Source of the DNA: Lepidodermella squamata
Lineage: Eukaryota; Gastrotricha
Length of the DNA: 64,000 bases
Assembly: GCA_047495785.1 (NCBI GenBank)
Contig: JBLDXI010000013.1
Coordinates: forward strand, 2,046,001-2,110,000
Reading direction: 5' to 3'
Part shown: positions 1 through 12,135 of the stretch, piece by piece
How the letters are laid out: every line of letters starts with the position of its first letter
How positions within the stretch are numbered: the first letter of the stretch is position 1
Notes under the pieces: model-generated
Told to the model about the DNA's origin: nothing
What the model saw: only the letters and a program-made list of their open reading frames with translations
Databases searched by the model: none
Position numbers and translations under genes: made by a program

Positions 1-891
1 GAACTATTCTTCCATGCCTTATTCGATCAGAATCTTTTCTATCGCTTATGGAAGTAGCCTTTGAAGTCCTGTGGCATAAAAACCTCCCATTCGTGATTCA
101 TGAGTTCACTCATCTTAACATTGTGTTTCAAGTAGTAAGTTAATCTTTGACCTGCGCGCTGATTGGTCAATTTATTGTTGCTATGACTCAGGGATGAAAC
201 TATTTTGTCGCGCGATCCACTAAACCTTTTTTCTTTTGCAATTTCATTATTTTTTTTAAAGAAACACGTGTTTATTTTTTCATGATTCTCAGCTTCTTCA
301 TTTTATTCATTTCCTTACTTTTGTCTACCGAAGGATTTACTCGATCTTCGAAGGTTCGCTGTATGCGAATACGAAACCCGAATTGGATGAATTTGATATC
401 AAATTGAAGCTAGAGATCTGATCTATCTAGCTGTGAAATTAGAATACTGGGTGCCATTATGTTCTTGAAGACATTCAACGTTTTAGTTGACTGGTTGTTC
501 GGGAAGTTTCTTCTGATTTTACCTACAATAATGTTTATTTTTCAACAAATAACTACTAAGGAATTATTCTATTACTTTTAGTCTTCGCTAATTTCATCAT
601 TTCATCATTTTATTTCGACCTTTCTACCATTAATGTCTCAATTATCAGTTTTTTTTGTTAGGAATAATGTGAGTTATTCCAACATCATAGCATAGGGATT
701 CCACGCGCCCAGAATTTCAAGACATCTATTCATCCTAGTTCAATGGTGTTTTACTTCAAGAAATGTACTAAAAGATGAATCAACCACGGCTTCTGAATAC
801 CCATGAAGCAGGCGGGAGGCATTGACTGAAAGGGATTGATTGCAAGTCCGCAGGTGAAGTAACAAATTTCCGCACACATTTTTGCCATATT
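1..891. other. Intergenic; upstream flank of first array gene
   Basis: No convincing coding exon is seen on either strand. The part from about 712 onward is repeated in inverted orientation at 3797-4256, so the proximal upstream region of the first gene was copied together with its first exon. Confidence 0.5.
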
Positions 892-3004
892 ATGTTGCCC
901 TACTTCGAATTTCTAATCGTATTTGCTAGTTTTGCTCTCGTCAAAGCTTACCCTCAGTATGCTGACCAAATTCCGAACGGTCGGAAGGTGCCTAATCCAT
1001 GCAAGCCATCTATGCTATGGACAGGCGTCGGCCATGAGCGTGTCCAAGGCCAGGGTCCTCTGAATAAATTCGGACAAGCCTTCCTAAGCGCAGGTAAAGC
1101 TTGGAACACCGGTCTTTGCCAACAGGACAGTGACGGGGATGGCAGGACGAATGGCGAAGAGCTCGGCGATCCTAACTGCCAATGGCAACCAGGTCAGCCT
1201 AACCCCACACCAAGTGGAATGATGTCGAGCGTTAGTCACCCTGGAATTTGCGAGCCAATCAATTCAGCAAAATGTCAATCACTGAACGGGAAATTTCTGG
1301 AAAATGTCGAAGGTTGCTCCAAGGCTTCGGCGACAGACTGGTGCCCGCCTGTTTACGATCCTAGGCTAAATGTCCGCAACATAACGATGCTTTACAACAG
1401 CGTTGAAATCCCATCTGATCAAACTACATACTTTTGCCAGCAATTTGACCTTCCTGGAGACACTGAATATTCAATAATTGCCGTAAAAATATCGAAAAGT
1501 TTAGACATTTTTTTAAGATTTTTTTTTTTTTACAGTGGGAACCGATTATTGATAACCAAGAATTGTTGCATCATTTAGTTTTGTACTCGTGTAACTCGCT
1601 GAAAGAAGAAAGCATTCTAGCCGATTCTTACACCACAGCTAGCGTTTGTGGTATGACTCCATTGAGTGAATTGAAAAAGTAGGTTTTCGAGAAATCGCTC
1701 CTCAATTCCAAATTTTTCCAATTAAATAGGAATGCCTGTGGCAATATGGTTGCTGTATGGGGATTCGGGGTTACCGAGAAGAGATGCTACAGCAGTGAAG
1801 TTGCCATTGAAATGGGCACTAACACCTTCCGAAAAGTCATCGTCAATCTTCACTACAACAATCCGAGTCTGAAATCAGGCCAACTCGATTCGAGCGGCAT
1901 CAGGATTTATTACACAGAGGCAGCTAGGTTGAGGCGACCTTACAAGGCAGCTATGCTCGCGTTAGGCCAGACTGACATCGCCCTCCCGCCTGGCTATCCG
2001 GACATCAGCGTCAATGCTCTGGCCTTCAACAATGATTCAGACTGTAGCCGGAAGTATTTGAAGCCCTACTCGACGTATTACCTATCCGCGATTTACTTCC
2101 ATATGCACATGATCGGATGGCATGCTAAGGCGATAGTTCGCCGGGCCGATTCGAACAAAATTGATACGATTATCGATGAAGATGTCACCTATGACCGGCC
2201 CGTGATTAAAGTTTTCAACGATCGATACTCGACAATAACTATCAACCCAGGGGATGAATTATTTGCTGGTAAACAAATTTTCGCAATTTTACTGGAAAAT
2301 TAAAAGAAATTCATCGCCAGAATGCACGTATAGGACAATTGGAAAGCAGGGTTACACATTTTTCGGGCCCGAAACCAGCGATGAAATGTGTATAGCTTTC
2401 ATCGAAGTCTATCCAAGGCCCAATGATACCAACTACCTCGGGCTATTCAGCTTTAATGAAGTAATGTTTGACTTAAAATCAGCGCTTATAGCTCGAACTA
2501 TTTGTTTCACAGGCTAACAAGTGTACTTCACAAACTGGTACACTTTCCGGTTGCGATTTCACGGCTTTTTCAGCTACAATGCTGTATCTGTATGCGGTTG
2601 GTGGAACTCAAGATATATTGGCAGCTTGTCTGGGATCCTTAGCAACATTCCCGAATGGAACTTGCAACCCGAGATGCCGAGCGTAATTAAAATTTCAAAT
2701 TTCCACCTATTGAATACAGTTTTTTCATTTTTCCAGAGGATTGGATAGGTACAACTTACTGAGAGAACCTTGCATAATGAGTTCCGTGTTCCGGAACTAC
2801 ATAATGAGCGCTGATGTAGACCTGAAGCAAGCTTACGAAATTCAATGGACACTAGTGCCTTGTCTGTCCATTCGAAGGCAGGACTATCCGCAAATCAAAG
2901 ATGTGGCCTACGTCCGAATCCCGCCAAGCTATTCGACTGGCTTAAACCAAGCTCCATCCTTCGTGTTTATAACACTTTGTTCCTTTATTATTTTGATGTT
3001 TTAA
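892..3004 (+). CDS. Temptin-DBH-like copper monooxygenase, array copy 1
   Basis: Six exons inferred from GT-AG junctions and phase: 892-1482, 1536-1678, 1730-2268, 2321-2460, 2513-2682, 2737-3004 (616 aa). A signal peptide is followed by a temptin-like domain with the DSDGDGRTNGEELGDPNC loop and HPGICEP motif. The DBH/PHM-type core follows, with all expected copper ligands: HH in ELLHHLVLY, H in LHYNNP, HxH in FHMHMIG, and Met in DEMCIAF. The family uses copper and ascorbate to hydroxylate small substrates; the substrate here is unknown. The C-terminus (FVFITLCSFIILMF) is a hydrophobic GPI-signal-like tail. This copy lacks the intron that most paralogues carry just before VGH. It has an extra intron and a few extra residues after GMTP. 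AATAAA lies near 3028. Family assignment is firm; splice details are manual. Confidence 0.85.
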
Positions 3005-3299
3005 GATAGCCGAGTGAATTTTCATGGAATAAAGTTTGCATGAGAACATTTCTAAAAAAAGTTTTACGTTAAATTGAGCGACGTGGTTGTTGAGGTTAAA
3101 GCGATGTAGGGCAAAAAATTTAGCAGCGCATGTCGCGCGACCTGGTAATAGATGACTTATACTTGGTACCTTAACGGTATACGTGATAATTTTCAACTGC
3201 GCGTGTTGGCACTTGGTATAAACGCGGCGTCCAACACTTTTCTACCCTCCATCTTGATGGGGTGTCATTGGGAATCAGGTTAAGCGGCGATCATGCGCT

Positions 3300-3309
3300 T
3301 ATATAAAGG
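3300..3309 (+). promoter_or_regulatory. TATA box of truncated array copy 2
   Basis: TATATAAAGG stands 45-54 nt upstream of the ATG at 3354. The core promoter looks intact although the gene behind it is broken. Confidence 0.6.
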
Positions 3310-3353
3310 CGCCCTCCACCTTAACATTTTATACCTATCAATTTGTATTCAAA

Positions 3354-3796
3354 ATGCTGAGATTTCTGCTTTTGTTGTCCATCGTTTCTCTTGCCTTTTG
3401 CCGCCCGGAATTTCAGAATGAAATCCCGAATGGCGGTTCAAATCGATCCTTGCGATGGCGATCTGACATGGCTGGGTGTTGGTCACGTGATTGTCGAAGG
3501 TCATGGCGCGTTCAATTCATTCGGCCGCGATTTCCTAGAAGCAAGAAACCGATGGACGGTATCACTTTGTCGAGAGGACAGCGATGGCGACGGCCGAACT
3601 AACGGCGAAAAACTAGGCGACCCTGATTGCCTATGGAAAAAGGGCTGGCCGAACCCTGAAGGCGATGTCAGTCACCCTGGTGTATGCGAACATATCACTC
3701 AGACTTCTGTCGTGAGCGAAACCGCTTCCCGGAGAAAATCGACACTTGCAGTGTGGCTCTCAAAATTAATACCAATGATTGGTGCCCTCAACTGAA
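3354..3796 (+). pseudogene. Truncated temptin-like gene, array copy 2
   Basis: Starts with a good signal peptide (MLRFLLLLSIVSLAFC) and the temptin opening EFQNEIPNG. The reading then shifts by one frame before IDPCDGDLTWLGVGH and the DSDGDGRTNGEKLGDPDC loop. A second shift occurs after HPGVCE, before CSVALKINTNDWCPQL. Homology stops at about 3795, exactly where an inverted copy of the first array gene begins. No monooxygenase domain follows. Two frameshifts plus the truncation make this a pseudogene, unless the shifts are assembly errors. Even then it could encode only a temptin-type protein. Confidence 0.75.
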
Positions 3797-4256
3797 AACC
3801 AGGCTGACCCGGCTGCCATTGGCAGTTAGGATCGCCGAGCTCTTCGGCATTTGGCCTGCCATCGCCGTCACTGTCCTGTTGGCAAAGACCGGTATTCCGG
3901 ACTTTACCCGCGCTTAGGAAGGCTTGTCCGAATTTATTCAGAGGTCCCTGGCCTTGAACTTGCATGGATTAGGCACTTTTCGACCGTTCGGAATTAGGTC
4001 AGCATACTGAGGGTATGATTTTACCTGGGCAAAACTCGCGGCAACTAATTATAAACGCCCGAAGTAGGGCAACATGATAATGCGAAAATTTGTGCGGGAA
4101 TTCGTATACTTCAGCTGCGGACTTTCCAAATCTTTATTCAATCGATGCCTCCCGCCTGCTTCATTCATGGGTATTCAGAAGCCGTGGTTGATTCATCTTT
4201 TAGTACATTTCTTGAATTAAAACACCATTGAACTAGGGATGAATACATGTCTTGAA
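3797..4256 (-). pseudogene. Inverted partial copy of array copy 1 (upstream region plus temptin exon)
   Basis: The reverse strand matches about 712-1206: the upstream region, start codon, signal-peptide region and temptin loop (NTGLCQQDSDGDGRPNAEELGD). About 39 nt covering WTGVGHER are missing, and the reading frame is broken just after MLPYFG. It sits head-to-head against the truncated copy 2. It is a duplication remnant and not an expressed gene by itself. Confidence 0.75.
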
Positions 4257-4928
4257 ATTCCGGCCTGTCGATATCACATTATTCTGTTCTGTTGGACTAT
4301 GATGAACTTGTGGAATGAACTGCATTTTGCTTAAAAAATTGATAATTCAACATTCTTCCTGGGTCCTGGGGCAATGCATGTAAAAGCCTTCCAAGCCTAT
4401 GCTTAGAAACGGTCCTAAGGCTGGAACTAGCTGGATATGACTCCAATGGAAGAAATTGGCTCTTCTGGTTTGTTAGTCTGATTTACAAGTTTCTTTGTAT
4501 GTAGTCCAAATGGTTTATCAAAGATCCACCGTAAAAGTAGATAAGCGATTCCTCAATTGTCAATTGCCGCAGGTATCTCTATGGTTCTGGCTTTAATTCA
4601 AAAGTTCACGTGTTCACGTTGTTTCTCATTTCAAGTTGAAATAACTCAAAGTGAACCCACGAACATGAACTTCGTCATCCCTCGGGCTTCAAACCTCACG
4701 TCGGATACCTATTTCTGATTCGATATGAGGCATGAAAGAATGGTTGCCCGGAATTCTTCATTGTTTTTGTTGCACAGCCCTTGTTGCCTATCAAAAAGCA
4801 AGAATATTTGTCAAAAATAAACGCCGGCTGGTTTATTGATTCAAGGGGTTATCTAATAAAGAAAAGCGTGCACAAGTCAAAAGCAGGTGGGTCATCAGAT
4901 GATATCCATGCAGATAAGGCTCAAACTG
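4257..4928. other. Intergenic region, no gene seen
   Basis: No coding exon could be supported. A TTTATT near 4830 may be the polyadenylation signal (AATAAA on the minus strand) of the CxC gene that ends at 4929. Confidence 0.4.
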
Positions 4929-5348
4929 TCACTGGGTGTTATTATTGTTACCGAGCTGAATGACCTTAACAAAAGATCCTTTCGAACAAGCGCAATAGCA
5001 ATTTCCGGTTTCGTAATCGGCCGAACTTAATTCGGCAATGGCCTCGCTCGCCGGGATCAGAGATCCCACGCCAAATGGGCCACTTGAGCCACCAGCGCCA
5101 CCGAATCCACCAGGTCCACCGAATCGACCAGGCCCCTCAGCTAGGTTGCCCGGCGAGCCGTTTTCGTTTCTTGGTGGTGGTTTGGCCAGGCAATAGCATT
5201 TGCACGCATCATAAAGAGTTACATTCATCGCTGGTCTGCTGGGGCGAGGATCGTTGATGTTGCTACTTGTTGGCGCAGAGTAAGCTTGGCTGATGGCGAG
5301 AGCGACCACCAAGGCGGCAGCCATGGAAGAGAATGAAGCGTAAGTCAT
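4929..5348 (-). CDS. Small secreted Gly-rich protein with paired CxC motifs
   Basis: Single-exon ORF of 139 aa. The first 25 residues form a signal peptide (hydrophobic AAALVVALAISQAYSA). The mature part has a CKCYC cluster, then a Pro- and Gly-rich low-complexity stretch (GRFGGPGGFGGAGGSSG), then a CYCAC cluster near the C-terminus. A possible N-glycosylation site (NVT) lies just before the first cluster. The layout of signal peptide, CxC, low-complexity spacer and CxC is the same as in the genes at 62021 and 63149. No known family was recognised. Two Cys clusters separated by a flexible spacer suggest cross-linking or metal binding, by inference only. Translation could alternatively begin at the second Met (MAAALVV). 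Confidence 0.75.
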   Translation of the reverse strand: MTYASFSSMAAALVVALAISQAYSAPTSSNINDPRPSRPAMNVTLYDACKCYCLAKPPPRNENGSPGNLAEGPGRFGGPGGFGGAGGSSGPFGVGSLIPASEAIAELSSADYETGNCYCACSKGSFVKVIQLGNNNNTQ

Positions 5349-5403
5349 AGTTCAAGATTTTTGTCGAAATGTTGAACGATGAATTTAGCCGCTTCAACCT
5401 GCT

Positions 5404-5414
5404 CATTAAATACC
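5404..5414 (-). promoter_or_regulatory. TATA-like box of the CxC gene
   Basis: The minus strand reads GGTATTTAATG about 60 nt upstream of the ATG at 5348, a spacing similar to other genes in the window. Confidence 0.45.
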
Positions 5415-6624
5415 CTGAGCAGAAGCAATCATCCTTGCCAAATTGATATTGGTGTGAAATTTCACCTATTTTTTTCGCAATAAAAAAAAACGCGGCTGCA
5501 ACGAACCGGAATGACGCCGTTCTTTTTACACTTCAAGGTGTGTTTGGCGTACTCGATGTAGAAAAATCGTGCCGTAACGAAAATATAGCACGAGCCTGGA
5601 GCAAAAAACTGTCATTCGTGAACTTGGTGAACCTTGTATTTCCAATTTTACTTGAACTTTTATTTTCTTCCAGGTATAAGGCTGTGCTTTTCACACCTTT
5701 TTTATTTGAATTTTCATTACGGGCGAAACAAATAATTTCTCAAATAGTTTTTTCTCTCCTCTACGGGGGTTTCGATCGAGAAGTGCATCAAATTATTTCG
5801 AAATGTTCGAGCTTGGTTAAAATTTGGCTTATTTGCAGATCCCCCTAGAAAAGGGAACGACGAGTCAAATTTCCGACCTTCGAAGATGCCTACAGAGTCT
5901 ACTCCCACATGAACCTCTGTTTGAAAGAAATAAGGAGCACTACAACCACCAGACCTAACCGCAGAAGAAAATGAACGGATTGCTAATAACCAAACAATTT
6001 ATATACTCCTTTGAAGATTTTCCCGAGTGAACAATTTTCTTAAATTAATAAAAACCTTCAAGGTTTTTTTTTACAAGAATAACTTTTTCCGACTGCTCAA
6101 TCGGGAATTTAAGGATAACACTTTTAGGGAAGGTAAATATGACTGTCAGCTGTGTATCTGCCTGCGAAAAATTCAACCAATCGGAAATCGGAATAGAATA
6201 TTCGATTTTTTCAATCGAGTCATTTTGCCAATAAACCCAACAATTTTAGCAAAATGAATGGTTAGCTATTATCATCAAATATCAGGTTTGAAATTTCAAA
6301 TAATTTCACCTCAAACGTAGTGATGCAAACAATTGTTATGATGTTTAATTACCCCCACATCATTTTTTGTCGCTCACTTCTTTAACTTTTATCTTAATGT
6401 TTACTCAACAAGTCGCTTGGCCTTACCACTGATGTATAAAATTACCTGCCTGCCGCCCACCACCGGCACTAGTGTAGGAGTGAATACGCTACATGTTAAG
6501 CATCAATGAAGAGACTACAAGCTTGAAATTTGGATTCATCAAGATTGCCTTCAGAGGGTCTTGAAAACGCGCCTTGGACACCAAACAATTTTTTTTTATC
6601 TAATAGGGTAGAGTATACGAAGTG
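5415..6624. other. Intergenic region, no gene seen
   Basis: About 1.2 kb, AT-rich, with only short overlapping ORFs that show no family features. It separates the CxC gene from the third intact array unit. Confidence 0.4.
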
Positions 6625-9171
6625 ATGCAGTTTCGATATTACCCTTTAATAGTATTACTGCAATTTTTTCACTCATCAACCGCTTTTCCCGAGTATGCAG
6701 ACTCAATTCCAAATGCGCGAAGTGTCGTTAATCCCTGCAACACAAACCTGAAATGGGCTGGTTTGCCTTAAAAAATTCATTTTTACGGCATTTTAAGGAG
6801 GTTTAATTACCAGGTGTTGGCCACGAGAGATCAGGCGGGCAGGGCCCTCTAAACAAATTCGGCCAAGACTTTGTCAGAGCTGGCAAGTCTTGGACGGTAT
6901 CTCTATGCCGGCTCGACAGCGATGGGGATGGCAAAACCAACGGAGAAGAGCTTGGAGATCCGTGGTGCACATGGACATCAGGCCAATCAATCACCTCCAA
7001 TCAAATAATGAGTAGCATGATATCCCACCCTGGCATCTGCGAGCCGATCAATTCTCCCCGTTGCAAGGCCCTGAATGGCGATTTCGTCTACAACATCCCC
7101 GAATGCGCGACTTCGAAAACAGCTTGGTGCCCTGAGATTTACAATCCTAGTCTCCAAGTAGATACTAGAACTCTGTCTTTCAATAATTATCAAGTACCCG
7201 CAGTTCAAACCACCTACGCTTGTTTACAATTCGACCTACCTGGCGATATTGACTACACATTGCTAGCAGTAGGTTTCTTAATTACCTGAATTTCGTACTA
7301 CAGCGTGTCCCACAAGTTGCGCAACCATTTCAGTTTCGGAATTTTTTTAATTTGTTTAAAGTTTTTTTTTATTCAATTTTTAATTAATTTAATTGAAATT
7401 AATTTAGTTTTTCAATTTAAAAAAAATCACTTTATTAATTCAAGCCCATTGGAGGAATCTTCCATCCATTACCAAAGGAATAAACAATTTACCGGAGAAA
7501 ACCGTGAAAACCCCGATGGTAACTGGTTCGGTAATTTTCGGTTTTTACCTGGTTGCATCACATTTCTTCGGATTTTTTAATCCTATTTACAAGAGACATA
7601 CTTGATTACCATTCTTATGGCATTTTACATTTTTCTGAGATTTTTCTTGCTATGAGAAGATGTGACTTCCCCTCTCATTTTAGAGTTTCTGATCCCTTTT
7701 CCGTGCGATGCTCATACGACTCGCTGTATTCTATTTTTCAGTATGAACCCTTGATTGACAATCAAGAGCTGGTCCACCATGTTATTTTATACACCTGCAA
7801 CTCTCTGCATGAAGAAGATCGACTCGGGTACCAGTATCTCACGCCAGGCGAGTGTGGCATGACTCCGGTTTGCTGGAACATGGCTATTGGCTGGGGCTTC
7901 GGATCTGGAAATGGCCGGTGCTACAACGATAATGTCGGAGTTACCATGGGCAGGAGCACGTTTCGCAGGGTTCTGTTGCAAATCCACTACAACAACCCAA
8001 GATACAAGTCAGGCCAAAAAGATTCATCCGGGCTGAAACTATACTACTCCCCTGCCCATGTCGCAAGGCGCCAGTACAGCGCTGCGATGGTTGGTTTCGG
8101 CCAGAATGATATCGGATTACCGCCGGGTATGCCGGAAGTTAGCATCCAGTCGTGGGCGTTCACCAACAGCTCGGCGTGTAGTCGAGCAAAATTGAAGCCT
8201 CATTCCAAGTTCTACGTTTTGTCGATGATGTTCCACATGCATATGCTAGGGTACCATGCGAAACTGGCGATTCGGAAAGCTGGTACCAACACCTGGGTCA
8301 CGGTTGTTGATGATGATGTGACATATGATAGACCGAAGATAATCTTCTTCAACGACCAAAGCAAAGCTCCAGTAATCGAGCCTGGGGACGATTTATTCAT
8401 TGGTAATTTTCGATAAAAAAATGGGTCGAATTTGTTCATTTGATTTTAAATAGAATGCACTTACCGAACCGCTGGCATGAATTCTCACACTTTTTTCGGC
8501 CTTGAAACAATCGATGAAATGTGCATAGCTTTTTTCGAAATCTACCCTCGTCCCGATGAAAGAAATTACTTGCCTCTGTACAATTTTGGCGATGTAAGTC
8601 TTGATATTTCATTTATCTCTCCACCTCAAATATTTGTTTTTAGATGGGAGACTGTATGGATATTCCGAACGAAGTGACTAATGTGACGACAAAGGAAATG
8701 TACGGCTGTGATTTGAAGCCTTTCATGGACTCTCTTGAGCTCATCAGCACTACAGCTGAATCAGGCCGAAAGTTCAACGACAGCTGCTATTCAAACACCC
8801 AGGATAACATTTGCCGAAAACAATGCGCAATGTAAGCAAATTTTCAAAATCTCGATTTTCGGACTTTGAATTTTTTACTTTGTAGCGAGTTGGATAAGTA
8901 TAATCTACGGAATAGTTCTTGCATGCTTGGAACAGCTTTTCGCTACTACGCCAAGCGATCGATCGCCAATCTTGTCGATGTTTATAAGCTGCAATGGGGG
9001 ATCCTCCCTTGTTTGAATGTGAAACAGGCGAATTTTCCAAAAGTCAAGAATTCCTGGTACATAAGACCGGCGAGAAGTAGTTCGCCTTCAAACTATGCAG
9101 CTCTGCTTCAGATTCTTGCTTTGATAACTTTTTACTGTTGTGATTTCAACAATATTTTACTATTATTTTGA
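6625..9171 (+). CDS. Temptin-DBH-like copper monooxygenase, array copy 3
   Basis: Six exons: 6625-6760, 6814-7268, 7742-8402, 8454-8593, 8644-8831, 8886-9171 (621 aa, phases consistent). The signal peptide ends near HSSTA; the mature chain opens FPEYADSIPNARSV. The temptin loop is DSDGDGKTNGEELGDPWC. Copper ligands are present: HH in ELVHHVILY, H in IHYNNP, HxH in FHMHMLGYH, Met in DEMCIAF. The hydrophobic tail ends in a Leu/Phe-rich segment. Intron 2 is long for this locus (473 nt). The third exon (661 nt) has exactly the same length as in the next two copies, which shows their close relationship. AATAAA overlaps the region just after the stop. Confidence 0.87.
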
Positions 9172-9436
9172 AATAAAAAAATGAAAAAATTCCTGACACG
9201 AATTTCCAAAAATGATTGTATTACTCCACAATCGGCTTTAGATACTTGACCGCAAAAGTAACGCGGTGAATTGATAGAGGCAGGTCTAGGTCATGAGTTC
9301 GCGAACATTCTCCTTCAATATCCACTTGTTCTCCTTTATACTACACGCAATGTTTACAGAACGTTTTTTACTAAGTAAATATTGAGGAGCTTATAGTCTT
9401 TGCTTTAAGCCTTCTCAAGCCTATATAGACAACAAC

Positions 9437-11651
9437 ATGGAGAAAGTTCTGCTTTTTCTTATTGGCTGTGTTCTTACACTCTACGATGCTAATCCCACGG
9501 AGGCTTTCCCAGAATTCCTGGATTCGATTCCGAATGGGAAAAATGTTATCAATCCTTGTGATCGCAATCTCAAATGGGCAGGTAATTAGTTTCGTTCTTC
9601 TTTAATCCCATTAATAATCCTATTCCCATATTTTCAAGGCGTTGGTCATGAGTTAGTTGGCGGGCAAGGCCCTTTGAACAAATTTGGCCAAGACTTCCTC
9701 AAAGCCGGTAAAAACTGGACTCAGTGGCTATGCAAGCAGGACAGTGACGGTGATGGTCGGACAAATGGAGAGGAATTAGGCGACAAAAGTTGTACCTGGA
9801 AACCAGGTCAATCCGACCCGGTTTCGACTGGCATAACGCATCCTGGAATTTGCGAACCAATTGATTCCGATAAATGCAAGACGTTGAATGGCGAATTTCT
9901 TAAGCAGGTACCTGGCTGCTCGTCACCGAACAATACGTGGTGTCCGGCGATCAATAACTCGAGTCTTCAAGTCCAGACGAGAACCCTGATGTTTAACAAT
10001 TATTCCATACCAGCGCTTCAGACGACATATGCCTGTCAGCAATTTACATTATTTACGGACGATGCCGATTATTCTTTGATTGGGGTACGTATTAGTTCAA
10101 TTACTAGCCTAGGGTTAAGGGGTCAAGTCGGTGGGAAAACATAAAAAATGATCGATTAATTTTAGAATTTTTTTAGAACATTTTCGGATTTAATTTGTAA
10201 TTTAGAATTGAAAAATGAATTAATGTTTTATATGTGTCATTTTTATTAATTTCCAGTTCGAATCAATCATCGATAATCAAGAGCTTACGCATCACATCCT
10301 TATATACTCCTGTCACCCTGGCGATGAAGAAGGCAATCTTGGTAATAAATATCAGACCCCCGAGGAATGCGGAATGACCCCAGCCTGTTGGAGCATGTCC
10401 ATCGGCTGGGGATTCGGTCACCGGAAAGGCCGGTGCTACAACAACGATGTCGCCGTAACCATGGGCAAGAGTACCTATCGAAAGGTTGTCATGCAGCTTC
10501 ACTACAACAACCCAAGGCTGAAAAGTGGCCAGCGAGATTCCTCTGGAATACGCCTTTATTTCTCCCCGGCTTCGGTCGCTAAGCGTCAGTACAGTGTTGC
10601 GCTGTTAGGCTTCGGCCAGAGCGATATTCATCTGCCGCCAGGAATGCCTGAAGTCAGCATTCAGTCGTGGGCATTTGTCAACAGTTCGCGATGCAGTACT
10701 GTCAGGCTGAAGCCATATCCGAAATACTACTTGAATGCTGTAAATTTCCATATGCATTTGATCGGTTATCACGCAAAGCTGGCAATTAGGAAGGCAGCGA
10801 CAAAATCGATGATCACTGTCATAGACGAAGATGTAACCTACGACAGGCCGAAGTTGGTTGAATATTCTGATAGAAGCAAAGCACCTGTAATCGAACCTGG
10901 CGACGATATTTTCATCGGTTGGTTTTTTCGCGTTGATTTTATGTGAAAACAGTCATGAATTTTAACAGAATGCACTTATCGAACGAATGGGACTACAACA
11001 CACAAGTTCTATGGGCCGCATACGTCGGATGAAATGTGCATTGCTTTCATCGAGGTCTACCCGCGACCCCAGGATCTCGACTTTTTGAGCCTATTCAACT
11101 TTGGTGATGTAAATTAAAAGGGCAATTCAAAGCTCCTTTTTTAATTTGTTCCATATTTTCTAGCTCAGCGAATGTATGGACAACGACGTTTACCCTTGCA
11201 ATCTGACTTCATTCTCGCCAGCCATGGAGCGTCTGATTTCAAATTCGACCTTGTTCGGGCAATTCAATTCTAGTTGTTATTCCGACAAAATTGGCGCTGA
11301 TTGCTCTGCTAAATGCGGAAGGTATGAAAAGGTTATTTTATTTCGAGAAAATTTCCACTGATTTTTTCTAGTGAGCTCGATAAGCATGGCTTGCGGAACC
11401 ATTCATGCATGCTTGGGCCTGTTTTCCGATACTACGTCCAAAAAATAGCCCCTCATCTTTCGGAAGCGTTCAAGCTCCAATGGGGTGTCATCCCGTGCCT
11501 AAATATTGAACAACGAAATGCTAATGCTATCATCAATCCGTGGTATATTAGACCAACGATGCAGGTCAACATCGCAGCCAGAAATAAGGCTTACAGTCTA
11601 TTTGATTTGTTTGCATCCGCAATATTTTTGATCATTTTCAATAAACTATAA
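9437..11651 (+). CDS. Temptin-DBH-like copper monooxygenase, array copy 4
   Basis: Six exons: 9437-9581, 9639-10084, 10257-10917, 10969-11108, 11164-11321, 11372-11651 (609 aa). The signal peptide is MEKVLLFLIGCVLTLYDA; the temptin part contains FPEFLDSIPNGKNV and DSDGDGRTNGEELGD. The core has HH in ELTHHILIY, H in LHYNNP, HxH in FHMHLIGYH and Met in DEMCIAF. The TATA-like TATATAG at 9422 is only about 10 nt from the ATG, too close to act as a normal TATA box if this ATG is right. The signal peptide fits only this start. The C-terminal tail (LFDLFASAIFLIIF) is GPI-signal-like, and AATAAA overlaps the stop codon. Confidence 0.87.
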
Positions 11652-12135
11652 TTATTACTGCGATGGCGTATTTTTTGTTACTGAATTATTTAGTAGCTTT
11701 CAGGGATGAATGCTGACTCAAGCTTGTCCGCCTTTTTGCAGCATAGTTCAAAAATAGTCGCAAATTAGTCATCCGGCAAAATCGAAGTATCGAGGCGCAG
11801 ACATTCAATGAATCGTTGTTTGCAGGTTGAATAAAGATTGATATCGAAAGAGCGAGCATAAGTTTTATCTATTCCGGAAGAATTAATAATTCAAACCATA
11901 GCGCATCGATCGCAGAACTCGATCATGTTTTTTCGAGCCCACGCTGATGATTTATGCAAAATTTGATGGTCGTTTTTTTCTTTTTGCCAAGACCATTTGA
12001 GCCCATTGAATACCCAGCTCGAACCTTAATTTGGACGATTCGAGCACAATTTCATTCCCCCTCAGCAATTTGAGATTAATTATGAAACTAATTGTTTTTC
12101 GATTAAAGGCGCTCCTCGTCTTAGATTTCTCAGTT
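11652..12135. other. Intergenic region, no gene seen
   Basis: About 480 nt between array copies 4 and 5, with no coding exon supported. An in-frame ATG at 12081 could extend copy 5 upstream, but its signal peptide starts more naturally at 12136. Confidence 0.4.
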
